Shown here: positions 41,884 through 50,887 of the stretch, piece after piece | How the letters are laid out: each line of letters starts with the position of its first letter | How positions within the stretch are numbered: the first letter of the stretch is position 1 | Assembly (NCBI GenBank): GCA_002315715.1 | Contig: DCHY01000035.1 | Span: 1 to 60,130, forward strand | Direction of reading: 5' to 3' | Source of the DNA: Clostridiales bacterium UBA1740 | GTDB lineage: Bacteria; Bacillota; Clostridia; Oscillospirales; CAG-272 | Length of the DNA stretch: 60,130 nucleotides | Notes under the pieces: generated by a model | Databases searched by the model: none | What the model saw: only the letters and a program-made list of their open reading frames with translations | What the model was told of the DNA's origin: nothing | Made by a program: the position numbers and the translations under genes

Positions 41884-44247
41884 ATGAAACACTGCCGCGT
41901 CCTTTTATTGATACTTGCGCTTTTCGTTGTCTTGACGGCGTTTGCCGCCTGCGAGAAAAACGACGGAAAGTTTTCCTGTACGCTGACGGTGGGCGAGGGT
42001 GCCCACGTAAACGGCGAGAGCGCCGTCCGCGTTGAAAGCGGCGAAAGCGCCGTCTTTTCCGTTTCGCTCGACGCGCATTACGTCGTCGCGGCGGACTCGC
42101 TCAATCTCAAAAACGCGACCTTTGACGCCGCCAAAATGACCGTCACGGTCAGCGGTATCACCGAAGACACCGAGGTCGTCTTCAACCCCACGTGGGTGGA
42201 CTACGACACGACGGTCGAAGTCAACGTGATCGTGAGTTCCTCCACCTCCTCCGTCTCGGCACCCGTCGGAACGGCGTATCACCTCGGCGACCTTCTGACC
42301 GTCACGGACAGCAATAAAAACGGCGATTTCGCCGGATGGGCGTTTAACGGCGAGAGCACCGTCGTCTCGACGGAAAACCCCTATGTCTTTACCTTGACGG
42401 ATAAGATAGTCACGAAAATGGGGGACGCCACCGTCCTCAAAATCCAAGCCAAAACCCAAACCGTCGGGGTTTGCTATTACGACCCCAACGGCGGCACGAT
42501 TGCGACGAACACCGTAAACTACGCCGGCAATCAGTATCTTTCGGTCAAAAAGGACGGCGACAAACTCAAAACGACGCTATCTTCTTCCTATCTATCCAAA
42601 TGCCGTACCGGCACGGCGCTTTGGAACGACGGCACCTTTACCCGCGACGGCTATATTCTTAAGGAATACAACACCAAAGCCGACGGCACGGGCGACGCCT
42701 ACAGCCCCGGTTCCAAAGTCTATCAACTCTCCGCCGACGGCTCTCCTTTCACCCTTTATTGCATTTGGGAAGCGTATGACACCTCGGCGTTCTCGACCGA
42801 GAGCGTCACGCTGAATATCAGCGCCAACAGTCAGCGCAAAATCTATCGCACGGGGGTTAAAATCACCGATTACCACGGCACGGCACAAACCGTTGCGGTC
42901 CCCGATTTTATCGGCGGGGAACCGGTCATTGCCATCGGCGAAGGCGCTTTTACGAACGAAACGGAAATGAAAACGCTCCTCTTGCCGCGCACCGTTGGGA
43001 AAATCGAGGACGGCGCCTTTGTCGGTTGCCAAAATCTTGAAACCTTTTATTATCCGAACGGCGTCTACGACGTTTCGGACGACATCTTTGAAAACGGCGA
43101 TTATTCCCATCTGAAAACCCTCGTCGTATACACCTCCGTGGGTCCTATCTACACCAACAACGACGGGCAGGGCGTCTTCGCCTTAAAACTTTCGCGCGTG
43201 CTCGCGACGCAGGCGGACGACCGCATCATCATCGTCGGCGGTTCGTCGGTCTATCGCGGTCTTTCGACGGAGTATTTACAGGATTTGCTCGACGGCGCCT
43301 ATACCGTCGTCAACTTCGGCACGACGAGAACCACCCATTGCTTGATGTACGTCGAGGCGCTTGCCCACTACCTGCACGAGGGCGACATGATCGTTTACGC
43401 TCCCGAAAACAGCACCTACCTCATGGGTGACACCACGCTCTACTGGAAAACGCTGCGCGATATGGAGGGCATGAACAACATCTTCCGCTACGTCGATATC
43501 GGCAAATACGACGGCGTGTTCGACGCCTTTGCGGAATATTGCGGCAAGATTTACGGCACGGCGCCGAAATCCTTTGAATGCATCGTCGACAACTCCCAAA
43601 TCAACGAATACGGCGATTGCTGCGCTTCGTCACAGCAAAGATACGTCAAGGATTCGGCATACACCGACGCCTTTCTCGTCACCGTCAACGAATACTACCG
43701 CAACAGCGGTGAAGGCGGTTGGAGCGATTCCGGCTATCAGCGCGACTACACCGATACGCGCTATTGGTCGAAATTCAACGAGGGCGACTTGAAAAACGAG
43801 GTCAACCGCGTCATTCACACCGTGACCGATAACGGCATTCCCGTCTATTTCGGCTTCTGTCCCATCGACGAGAGCGCCATGCTCACGGCGAATAAAAAGA
43901 TAGCCTCCCTTGAAATTTACGATCGCATTTTCTCCACCGATTACGATTTCACGGGCCTTGTCGGCTCCTCCGTCGATTACGTTTATGCCCACGAGTATTT
44001 TGACGACAACGCCTTCCATACCAACAATTACGGAAGGACGCTTCGCACCTATCAACTCTACCGCGACCTATGCAAAACCCTCAAATTGACGGTGAAATAC
44101 AAGACGCCGACCGCCCTCGGTTACGTCAAAAAGACCGTCGGCTCCACCGCCGTGTATATGTATCAAGACGAACTTTGCTATTTTGAAACCGTAGACGGGA
44201 ACATCTCGGATACCAAGAAGTACACCGTCGATTTCTTGACAAAATGA
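41884..44247 (+). CDS. Lipoprotein with InlB-type repeat, BspA-like repeats and an SGNH/DltD-like domain
   Basis: A 787-residue lipoprotein; the signal peptide ends in AACEKN with a lipobox Cys. Several modules follow. Beta-rich Ig-like sequence covers about 30-190. A Listeria-Bacteroides (InlB-type) repeat begins YDPNGGTI near 199. BspA-like leucine-rich repeat sequence (GAFTNETEMKTLLLPRTVG) covers about 340-410. The C-terminal domain has the SGNH block RIIIVGGSSVYRG (about 447), NEYGD (about 573) and DNAFHTNNYG (about 704) with the Asp...His pair. Those motifs recur in the protein at 45963, so the two are paralogues. SGNH partners of MBOAT enzymes transfer or remove acyl groups on surface polymers. 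It is first in a four-gene unit. Confidence 0.82.
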   Translation: MKHCRVLLLILALFVVLTAFAACEKNDGKFSCTLTVGEGAHVNGESAVRVESGESAVFSVSLDAHYVVAADSLNLKNATFDAAKMTVTVSGITEDTEVVFNPTWVDYDTTVEVNVIVSSSTSSVSAPVGTAYHLGDLLTVTDSNKNGDFAGWAFNGESTVVSTENPYVFTLTDKIVTKMGDATVLKIQAKTQTVGVCYYDPNGGTIATNTVNYAGNQYLSVKKDGDKLKTTLSSSYLSKCRTGTALWNDGTFTRDGYILKEYNTKADGTGDAYSPGSKVYQLSADGSPFTLYCIWEAYDTSAFSTESVTLNISANSQRKIYRTGVKITDYHGTAQTVAVPDFIGGEPVIAIGEGAFTNETEMKTLLLPRTVGKIEDGAFVGCQNLETFYYPNGVYDVSDDIFENGDYSHLKTLVVYTSVGPIYTNNDGQGVFALKLSRVLATQADDRIIIVGGSSVYRGLSTEYLQDLLDGAYTVVNFGTTRTTHCLMYVEALAHYLHEGDMIVYAPENSTYLMGDTTLYWKTLRDMEGMNNIFRYVDIGKYDGVFDAFAEYCGKIYGTAPKSFECIVDNSQINEYGDCCASSQQRYVKDSAYTDAFLVTVNEYYRNSGEGGWSDSGYQRDYTDTRYWSKFNEGDLKNEVNRVIHTVTDNGIPVYFGFCPIDESAMLTANKKIASLEIYDRIFSTDYDFTGLVGSSVDYVYAHEYFDDNAFHTNNYGRTLRTYQLYRDLCKTLKLTVKYKTPTALGYVKKTVGSTAVYMYQDELCYFETVDGNISDTKKYTVDFLTK

Positions 44248-44504
44248 CAACAATTATTATCATTTTCACCATTTTAGCGACACTCGCCGTCATATCACAG
44301 GTCGGCGTGTCGCTTTTGAAAGACAAGTGGAAAAAGACGTGTTCGTATATCTGCATCGTCCTTCACCTGCTTGTTTTCCCCTTTTTTCCGTACCTCGGCA
44401 TATCGATGGCTTATTGTCTTTTGTTCTATATGGCATCGACGCTGCTGCGGCTTTTCGCGGCTTCGCTTGTGAAGGCGAAAGGGGGCGACGACCGTGACGT
44501 TTAA
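44244..44504 (+). CDS. Small membrane protein of the acylation locus
   Basis: An 86-residue protein with about three hydrophobic segments (TIIIIFTILATLAVISQV, then CSYICIVLHLLVFPFFPYLG and AYCLLFYMASTLLRLFA) separated by short basic loops. It overlaps the preceding gene by 4 bp (ATGA) and the next by 11 bp, indicating tight translational coupling. It is not a recognised family. Its position, next to an MBOAT and DltD-like proteins, recalls DltX of the dlt operon, a small protein that bridges such partners, but similarity was not seen. Confidence 0.7.
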   Translation: MTTIIIIFTILATLAVISQVGVSLLKDKWKKTCSYICIVLHLLVFPFFPYLGISMAYCLLFYMASTLLRLFAASLVKAKGGDDRDV

Positions 44505-45954
44505 TTCTTTGGCGTTTCTTCTTTTCTTTCCCATCGTCGCGCTTTTCTATTTCATTCTCCCGAAAAAGCCCATCTGTAAAACGGGACTTCTTTTGCTCTC
44601 GGGCTACGTCTTTTATATGTACGAAGCCCCGGTGCTCGGCATTTTACTGCTCGGCACGACGGCGGTTTCGTATTTTGCCGCCCTCCGCATCGAAAAGAGC
44701 GAAAAACCGTCCGTGCGTAAACTTTGGCTGTCGGCGACGCTTGTCGTTTGCCTCGGCGTATTGTTTTTCTTTAAGTATTTCGATTTTCTGTCGGTCAGCC
44801 TTTGCGAACTTTTCGGTTTCTTCGGCGTGATCAAAAGCCCCGTGGTTTTGCATTTGTTACTCCCCGTCGGCATCTCGTTTTACACCTTCCAAACGCTTTC
44901 ATACGTCATTGACGTGTATCGCTTTGATATCAAAGCCGAGCGCAACTTCGGCTATTACGCCCTCTTCGTATCCTTCTTTCCGCAGCTTGTCGCAGGACCC
45001 ATTGAGCGCCCCGAGAACCTGTTGCCTCAACTCAAAGAGATACATCCCTTTGACAAAGAAAACGCCAAGCGCGGCGCCTCATTGATGCTGCTCGGCTTTT
45101 TCAAAAAAGTCGTCGTGGCAGACGGCATAGCCGCCGTCGTCGAGAAGGTGTACGGTGCGCCAAACGACGCATCGGGCTTTTCGGTGCTTTTGGCGACGGT
45201 GCTCTTTGCGGTGCAGATCTATTGCGATTTTTCGGGCTATACCGACATCGCGACGGGATGCGCGCGCATCCTCGGCGTCCGTCTGATGAAAAACTTTGAC
45301 CATCCCTACCTTGCCACCTCCGTGCGTGATTTTTGGTCGCGCTGGCATATTTCGCTGTCGTCGTGGCTGCGCGATTATCTGTATATCCCCCTCGGCGGCA
45401 ACCGCAAGGGAACCGCGCGGACGCTATGTAACATCCTTTTGGTATTCCTCGCCTCCGGCCTTTGGCACGGGGCGGCTTGGACCTTCGTCCTTTGGGGCGG
45501 CATCCACGGGGTGTATCAAATCGTCGGCAGACTGACGGCAAAACCCCGTTCGGCTTTGCTCGTTCGTCTCGGTCTTTCGGAGGATTCCGCCGCCGTCGTT
45601 TGGGAGCGCCGCGCCGTCACCTTTATCTTGGTGGATTTCGCCTGGCTCTTCTTCCGCGCCGATTCGCCGTCCGACGCCTTCGTGCTTATTCGCAAACTTT
45701 TCACGGCTTGGCAAACGCCGCTTTCGTCCTCGCTCGGTCAAATGGGTATCAGCCTGCCGCAGGCACTTTTGCTTCTTTGTTCCTTCCTTCTTTTGTGGCT
45801 TCTCGACCGCCTCGTCCGCTACGACGAGAAGGATAAGTCGGCGCTTTTATACCAAAACGGCGCCTTTATTTACCTTCTTTTCGTCATCTTCTTTGCCTGG
45901 GCGATGCTGCTTTCCGAGAACCGCGAAAGCACTTTTATCTATTTCCAATTTTAG
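44494..45954 (+). CDS. MBOAT-family O-acyltransferase (AlgI/DltB-like)
   Basis: A 486-residue polytopic acyltransferase of the AlgI/DltB type with about 10-12 membrane helices. Signatures are LPVGISFYTFQTLSYVIDVYR, QLVAGPIERPENLLPQL, DFSGYTDIATGCARILG, VRDFWSRWHISLSSWLRDYLYIPLGG-type sequence, and SGLWHGAAWTFVLWGGIHG carrying the catalytic His (about 323). These enzymes pass an activated acyl group across the membrane to a surface acceptor with the help of an SGNH partner. The start is GTG at 44494. No acyl-carrier or adenylating enzyme lies nearby, so acetyl transfer is more likely than D-alanylation. Confidence 0.93.
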   Translation: MTFNSLAFLLFFPIVALFYFILPKKPICKTGLLLLSGYVFYMYEAPVLGILLLGTTAVSYFAALRIEKSEKPSVRKLWLSATLVVCLGVLFFFKYFDFLSVSLCELFGFFGVIKSPVVLHLLLPVGISFYTFQTLSYVIDVYRFDIKAERNFGYYALFVSFFPQLVAGPIERPENLLPQLKEIHPFDKENAKRGASLMLLGFFKKVVVADGIAAVVEKVYGAPNDASGFSVLLATVLFAVQIYCDFSGYTDIATGCARILGVRLMKNFDHPYLATSVRDFWSRWHISLSSWLRDYLYIPLGGNRKGTARTLCNILLVFLASGLWHGAAWTFVLWGGIHGVYQIVGRLTAKPRSALLVRLGLSEDSAAVVWERRAVTFILVDFAWLFFRADSPSDAFVLIRKLFTAWQTPLSSSLGQMGISLPQALLLLCSFLLLWLLDRLVRYDEKDKSALLYQNGAFIYLLFVIFFAWAMLLSENRESTFIYFQF

Positions 45955-45962
45955 GAGGGCGT

Positions 45963-47426
45963 ATGAAAAGAACCGTACTTTGTATTCTTCTGTCCCTCCT
46001 CGTTTTTCTGACACCGCTTTTCTCGCTGTTTGGCATGGCGTTTCTCACGCCGAGCGTGTATGACGAGAGTTTCGTCGGCGTTTTGGACGAAAAAGTCGAA
46101 CGTTTATACACCCTCGAAAAGTCGAAAATCGTCATCATCGGCGGCTCGTCGGTCGCCTTCGGCATCGACTCGGAACTGCTATCCGAACAGACGGGGAAAG
46201 AGGTCGTCAACTTCGGCCTTTACGCCGCCCTCGGCACCAAGGTCATGCTCGATTTGTCGAGGCGCGGTATTCACCGCGGCGACACCGTCATTTTGATGCC
46301 GGAAGCGGACGCGCAAACGATGTCGCTTTACTTTAACGCCGAAATGGCGTGGCGCGCCATCGAGGATAAACCGTCGCTTCTTTTCTCCTTGCCTATCGAC
46401 AACGTCCTGTCGATGCTCGGTTCGCTTTATCATTTCGTCCAAGACAAATGCGCGTATCTGCGCGAAGGCAAGAAAAGCCGCACGAACGATATTTACGCCG
46501 CGGAAAACTTCAACGAATACGGCGACCTTGCCGCCTATCGCGGTGCCAATACCATGACGGGCGGCGTTGACCAAAACGGCAAAATCACCCTTGGCGAAGA
46601 CCTCCTCTCGGACGACTTTATCGCTTACGTCAACGACTATATCGCCTACTGTCAAAAGAAAGGCGCAACGGTCTATTTCGGCTATTGCCCGATGAACGAA
46701 GCCGCTCTCACCGATAAATCGGACGCGGCGCTTGACGCCTATGCCGCCCTGCTGCAAGAAAAGTTTTCCTGCCCGTTTCTCGGCGACGTTCACGACGCCG
46801 TGATGGACAAAGGATACTTCTATGACACCAACTTCCACCTCAATTCGATAGGCGCCGAAAACCATACGCTTCTGTTGGCGCGCGACTATTGGGCGACGAA
46901 GGGCACGGATTTTGACGTGACGGCGCTTCTTTTGGATCCTCCCGCCTTGCCCTGTGTCGAATACGATATCGAGATGGATAATCCCGCGTCGCTTTCGGAC
47001 TTTGAACTCGAAGAAAATTTATGGTACAATCCGGCGACGGGAGAGAACGAATTTGCCGGCTACGTCATCGTCGGTTTGACCGAGGAAGGCAAAACGAAAA
47101 CGACCTTGACCGTCCCGGTTTGCAAGGACGGCAGGCGCGTTTGCCTCCTGTCGGGCGGTGCCCTTGCGGGCGGTGCCGTGGAAACCTTGATTCTTCCCGA
47201 GGAACTTTCAATGGGCTTTGATGGGGCTTTCGTCCTGGAGGACGGCTTCGCCGACGGCGCATCGTCGCTTTCCTCCGTTCATAGTTTGCTGAAAAACGGT
47301 ACGGAACTCCGTCCGCCGTCCTCGTGGCCCGTCGGCGTCACCCTTTTCGTAACCCCCGACGCCGAGAACTATTCTTCCTATAACTGGAGTAAACTGCAAA
47401 ACCTCGTCGTGAAAACGACAGAATAA
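45963..47426 (+). CDS. SGNH/DltD-like protein with C-terminal BspA-like repeat
   Basis: A 487-residue protein with an N-terminal membrane anchor or signal (VLCILLSLLVFLTPLFSLFG). The SGNH-like domain shows KIVIIGGSSVAFGIDSELL (about 57-75), NEYGD (about 184), VYFGYCPMNEAAL and DTNFHLNSIG (about 285-295) with the Asp...His pair. All occur in the same order in the lipoprotein at 41884. After residue about 400 comes a BspA-like leucine-rich stretch ETLILPEELSMGFDGAF. It probably acts outside the membrane on the substrate acylated by the MBOAT. GGAGG precedes the start. Lacking a lipobox, it is anchored by its N-terminal helix. Confidence 0.85.
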   Translation: MKRTVLCILLSLLVFLTPLFSLFGMAFLTPSVYDESFVGVLDEKVERLYTLEKSKIVIIGGSSVAFGIDSELLSEQTGKEVVNFGLYAALGTKVMLDLSRRGIHRGDTVILMPEADAQTMSLYFNAEMAWRAIEDKPSLLFSLPIDNVLSMLGSLYHFVQDKCAYLREGKKSRTNDIYAAENFNEYGDLAAYRGANTMTGGVDQNGKITLGEDLLSDDFIAYVNDYIAYCQKKGATVYFGYCPMNEAALTDKSDAALDAYAALLQEKFSCPFLGDVHDAVMDKGYFYDTNFHLNSIGAENHTLLLARDYWATKGTDFDVTALLLDPPALPCVEYDIEMDNPASLSDFELEENLWYNPATGENEFAGYVIVGLTEEGKTKTTLTVPVCKDGRRVCLLSGGALAGGAVETLILPEELSMGFDGAFVLEDGFADGASSLSSVHSLLKNGTELRPPSSWPVGVTLFVTPDAENYSSYNWSKLQNLVVKTTE

Positions 47427-47428
47427 GA

Positions 47429-47467
47429 AAAGCCCCCTTTCGACGTTCGCCGAAAGGGGGATGCTTT
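47429..47467 (+). terminator. Terminator of the SGNH/MBOAT locus
   Basis: CCCCCTTTCG pairs with CGAAAGGGGG over an 8-nt loop, with outer AAGC/GCTT and a T-run. The sequence also serves the 3' end of the leftward oxidoreductase gene at 47471. Confidence 0.82.
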
Positions 47468-47470
47468 TTG

Positions 47471-48439
47471 TCAGAAACTCTTTTTTACTTCATCGTAAAC
47501 CTGCAAGGTTTCTTCGGTGACAGTCAAAAATGCCGACGCATCGCGCTTGCCGTTTACCATATCGCGAAAAGCCGCGACCTCGTAAATCATATTATTGGAA
47601 ACGTCCGAGGAATAAAGCACCTCCGGCGCGCCACCGCGCGGCGTGAAGGTGACGAAGGTCGGGGCGTTGACGGGGGCAAAGGTCAGTGCGCCGTCTTCGC
47701 CTTCGATGACCGACGGGGTGACGCTGCTTGTGATTTTCGAGTAGGTCACCGACACGGTAGTTTGCAAGTCCCCCGTGTGCATGAGAATGCTGCCGGCGGC
47801 GTGAAACCCGTTTGAAAGCGTCAAGGGAAGGGCAAGGACGTCTTTGGGTTTCCCGAACAGCGAAAGTGCCATATGCAAAGGATAAATGCCGATGTCGGCG
47901 AGGGCGTTGTTGCCGATTGCGGAATCGAAAGCGGGGAGAACCTCTCCGCGCCGAAAAGCGTCGTAGCGCGAGGAGTATTGATCGTATTCAAAACTGACGC
48001 GGCGAATCTTGCCGAGCTTCTTCATGGCGGCGCGGAGGACGTCGTACGCCGGGTCAAAATCGGGGCGCATCGCCTCAAGAAGCACCAGGCCCTTTGCCTG
48101 TGCCGCCGCTTTCATTTCGAGAAAATCGGCGGTGCTGTCGGCGATGATTTTTTCGCAAAGCACGTGCTTGCCGGCTTTGAGAGCGGCAATGGCAATCTCT
48201 TTGTGCGTGTAGTTCGGCGTGGCGATATACAGAGCGTCAAAACAGTCCAAAGACAGCGCCCCCATCAGATTGTCAAAACGGTTCTCAATACCGTATTTGT
48301 CGGCAAACGCGTCGGCGTGCGCCATCGTGCGCGAGAGCACGGCACTGACACAAACGCCGTCGGTTTTCGACACGGCATCGACGAAACGGTCGCTGATGAA
48401 GTTGGTTCCTATTACGGCAAAACGCAGTTGCTTTTCCAT
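47471..48439 (-). CDS. Gfo/Idh/MocA-family sugar oxidoreductase
   Basis: A 322-residue NAD(P)-dependent oxidoreductase. N-terminal Rossmann sequence RFAVIGTNFISDRFVDA (about 5-21) precedes FDALYIATPNYTHKEIAIAAL and AGKHVLCEKIIADS, where EK is the catalytic-site motif. A C-terminal domain follows with YDQYSSRYDAFRRGEVLPAF and ALADIGIYPLHMALSLFG. Such enzymes oxidise or epimerise sugars such as inositols or deoxysugars. ATG at 48439 is preferred because AAGGAGAG precedes it. It follows a rhamnosidase gene on the same strand, after a hairpin, suggesting a role in catabolism of the released sugar. Confidence 0.9.
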   Translation of the reverse strand: MEKQLRFAVIGTNFISDRFVDAVSKTDGVCVSAVLSRTMAHADAFADKYGIENRFDNLMGALSLDCFDALYIATPNYTHKEIAIAALKAGKHVLCEKIIADSTADFLEMKAAAQAKGLVLLEAMRPDFDPAYDVLRAAMKKLGKIRRVSFEYDQYSSRYDAFRRGEVLPAFDSAIGNNALADIGIYPLHMALSLFGKPKDVLALPLTLSNGFHAAGSILMHTGDLQTTVSVTYSKITSSVTPSVIEGEDGALTFAPVNAPTFVTFTPRGGAPEVLYSSDVSNNMIYEVAAFRDMVNGKRDASAFLTVTEETLQVYDEVKKSF

Positions 48440-48452
48440 CTTCTCTCCTTGG

Positions 48453-48495
48453 TAAGAAAGCCACCGAGTTTCGGTGGCTTTTTGGGTTTTTATCT
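48453..48495. terminator. Hairpin between rhamnosidase and oxidoreductase genes
   Basis: AAAGCCACCGA pairs with TCGGTGGCTTT around a 3-nt loop. On the minus strand the T-run is short, so it may attenuate rather than stop transcription into the oxidoreductase. Confidence 0.6.
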
Positions 48496-50787
48496 CTTTT
48501 TGCAAAGAATAGTAGTCAAACCTACGGGCAATTCCTTGCCGTCGAAGTCCGAAATGTAATCGGCGGGGCAAACGAACTTGCCGTGCATTCCTGTGGGAAC
48601 GTTGACACAGACGCGGACGGCGTCGCCGTCTTTTTGCCAAGCCGTGTCGATTCTTGCCGGCTTTTTTTCTTCTCCGAGTTTGGCGATAAAGTAAGCGTCG
48701 GCACGGTCGAGCGCCGAAAGGAACGTCGGGCGAATTTCAAAGCTTGCCGTATCGGTGGCGGTTTCGTTCGGGCGAAGACCTGCGACGGCATACGTCATCC
48801 ATGCGAGAATATCGCCGAGTAAATGGTGGTTGTGGGAGATTTCTTCCACCCCGCCCCCCTGCGGGAAGTTTTCGAGCAGCGTCGTTGCCTCGGGATCCTT
48901 GAGCCACTGTCCGTAGCAACCGAACTTGCGCGAGGTGATAAGACGGAAGGCGAGTTCGTTCTCTCCGAATTTGTCAAGAACACGGAAGAGAAAACGAAGA
49001 CCGATCATGCCGCAGCGGCTGGTTTCCCCGTCTTTTTCGATGATGTCTTTGAGTTTGGCAAACGCCGCTTTTTCTTCCTCCGGCTCAAAAATGCCGACGT
49101 AAAGCGGAAATGCCTGGGCGGTTTGGCAGTTGCCTTTGACCGTCATGGTGTCAAAGTCGATGAGATTTTTGCGGATGGCAGTTTTCAAATCTTTCATATA
49201 GCCTTCCGCCTTTTCGGCTTTTTCGTCTTCGCCGACGGTGCGGAAGAGGTGTGCTGCGCGCTTGGCGTTGTAATAGGTCATGACGCTGTCGGTTACATCG
49301 AGCGGTGCCTTGATGGCGGTATTGTCTTTACCGTCGGGATCCATCCAGTCGCCAAGACCGATGGCAAGAAGCCCGCGTTCGTCGCGGCGCCCCATGACGT
49401 AGTCGAGGTATTTTTCAAATAGCGAAACGTTTTCTTTGATGATTTCTTTGTCGCCGTCCATTTGGAAAACGGCATAGGGCAGGCTGAAAATGACCGAGTC
49501 CCAGGTAGGACCGTTGCCCCATTCGTAACCCCAACCGCCGGTCGGCACGATGCCGGGAAGGGCGCCGTCGGCTCTTTGCGCGTTCTTGAGCGAGTGCATG
49601 TAAAAACGCAACGAATCGCCGCATTCCAACTGCAACATCATATGCTCCGCCGACATGGAGGCGTCGCCCGTCCAACCGTTTTTCTCACGGTGCGGGCAGT
49701 CCATCGGGAAGAAGACGAAGTTGGAAAGATCCGACCGACGTCCCATATCGTATAGACGGTTGAGGTCGGTGTCGGAGCAAGAAAACCGCCCGCGCTCCTT
49801 GTGGTCGGAGAATATTTCAAGGAAGGTAAAGGCGTCCGCCGTCGCCTGTTCGGGCAAAAGACCTTCCACAAACAGATACCGGAATCCGTCAAATTTGAAG
49901 TGAGGAAGCAGCGTTTCTTCGCCGCCCTTCAAAATGAAAACGTCGGTCTGCACCCAATGGATATAACCGTCAAAGACGTCGGGCTCCTTGTTGCGGTCGG
50001 GGAAAAAGCCGGTCGTGCGGGTGGTGAATTTGCCCTCTTGGAGCCATTCGCCGTGGCGCACGGTGATTTTTTGCCCGGGTTTTCCGTGAATATGCAACTC
50101 GGAAAGACCCGTCGAGTTGACGCCGAAATCATACACGTACACGTCGCGGCGTAGCGTTTCTTCAAAGGGTTCGGCACCGTCAAGGGTGGACTTGTAGCAA
50201 TAGGGAAGTTCGTCGAAATGCTCGATTTTGACAGGTTTAATTCGGGAGCGAACGCGCACGGGGGTAGCACCCGAGAGCAGTTTTTCACCCTTCGGTGCTT
50301 CCGTGAATTTCGCAGGTTTCCAGTCGGCGTCGTCAAAGCCGACGTTTGCCCAACCGTCAAGTTCCAAACGGGAGTCGTACACGTAGCCGAGACGCTCGTC
50401 GTTGAAGAGAATGGCAGAGTCGTGCGTCTTAAAACTCTCGTCCGCCTCAAAAGCGAGGGATTTGCCCTCACCCAAAGCCTCAAAAGACAGGGCAAGGCAC
50501 AAAGGTCCGCGGCAGGCGGCTTTGTCAAATTTCCAAACGAGACCGCCGACGTTGTTGCGGAAGCCGTCGCCGAGGATAAGACCGATACAGTTTTTGCCCT
50601 CTTTGAGATACGGGCAAAGGTCGTACTCGTCGTACACGACGACCTCGTCGAGGTTGGATACGTAGGGGGCAAGGGCACCCTTCGTGATATTTTCGCCGTT
50701 GAGATACAGCTCGTAAAAGCCGAGGCCCGTCACGGTCAAGACCGCTTTCGTCGGTTTGAAATCTACCGAGAATTCTTTGCGAAACAA
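48490..50787 (-). CDS. GH78-type alpha-L-rhamnosidase with a disrupted N-terminus
   Basis: At least 765 residues of a GH78 family enzyme that cleaves terminal alpha-L-rhamnose. The catalytic region MDCPHREKNGWTGDASMS (about 360) is close to the family pattern, and ATTLLENFPQGGG plus SHNHHLLGDILAWMTYAVAG (C-terminal half) hold the general-base Glu and partner His. The listed start is TTG at 50787. Yet in the same frame upstream the translation continues through residues of typical GH78 N-terminal type with no ATG. An ATG at 50863 lies in a frame one base off, because TTTGATA is tandemly duplicated at 50833-50846. Removing one copy would give a complete N-terminus. No signal peptide: cytoplasmic. 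Confidence 0.85.
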   Translation of the reverse strand: MFRKEFSVDFKPTKAVLTVTGLGFYELYLNGENITKGALAPYVSNLDEVVVYDEYDLCPYLKEGKNCIGLILGDGFRNNVGGLVWKFDKAACRGPLCLALSFEALGEGKSLAFEADESFKTHDSAILFNDERLGYVYDSRLELDGWANVGFDDADWKPAKFTEAPKGEKLLSGATPVRVRSRIKPVKIEHFDELPYCYKSTLDGAEPFEETLRRDVYVYDFGVNSTGLSELHIHGKPGQKITVRHGEWLQEGKFTTRTTGFFPDRNKEPDVFDGYIHWVQTDVFILKGGEETLLPHFKFDGFRYLFVEGLLPEQATADAFTFLEIFSDHKERGRFSCSDTDLNRLYDMGRRSDLSNFVFFPMDCPHREKNGWTGDASMSAEHMMLQLECGDSLRFYMHSLKNAQRADGALPGIVPTGGWGYEWGNGPTWDSVIFSLPYAVFQMDGDKEIIKENVSLFEKYLDYVMGRRDERGLLAIGLGDWMDPDGKDNTAIKAPLDVTDSVMTYYNAKRAAHLFRTVGEDEKAEKAEGYMKDLKTAIRKNLIDFDTMTVKGNCQTAQAFPLYVGIFEPEEEKAAFAKLKDIIEKDGETSRCGMIGLRFLFRVLDKFGENELAFRLITSRKFGCYGQWLKDPEATTLLENFPQGGGVEEISHNHHLLGDILAWMTYAVAGLRPNETATDTASFEIRPTFLSALDRADAYFIAKLGEEKKPARIDTAWQKDGDAVRVCVNVPTGMHGKFVCPADYISDFDGKELPVGLTTILCKKR

Positions 50788-50832
50788 CGGCGCCGGAATC
50801 GGTTTTTCAAACGTGGAAAGGGCGTCGGTCGC

Positions 50833-50859
50833 TTTGATATTTGATAAAGGTATTTGATA
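50833..50859. repeat. Heptamer TTTGATA, two tandem copies plus one nearby
   Basis: TTTGATA is at 50833-50839 and 50840-50846 in tandem, with a third copy at 50853-50859. They lie just inside the expected 5' end of the rhamnosidase gene on the minus strand, 17-29 bp after the ATG at 50863. Confidence 0.8.
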
Positions 50860-50887
50860 ACATCAATATTCTCTTTTCTATCGATCA

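Noticed and set aside
44244..47426. Reading the locus as a classical dlt operon (D-alanylation)
   Set aside because: The MBOAT and DltD-like proteins fit in outline, but DltA and DltC are absent and the SGNH proteins carry extra repeat modules, so the assignment is not justified.
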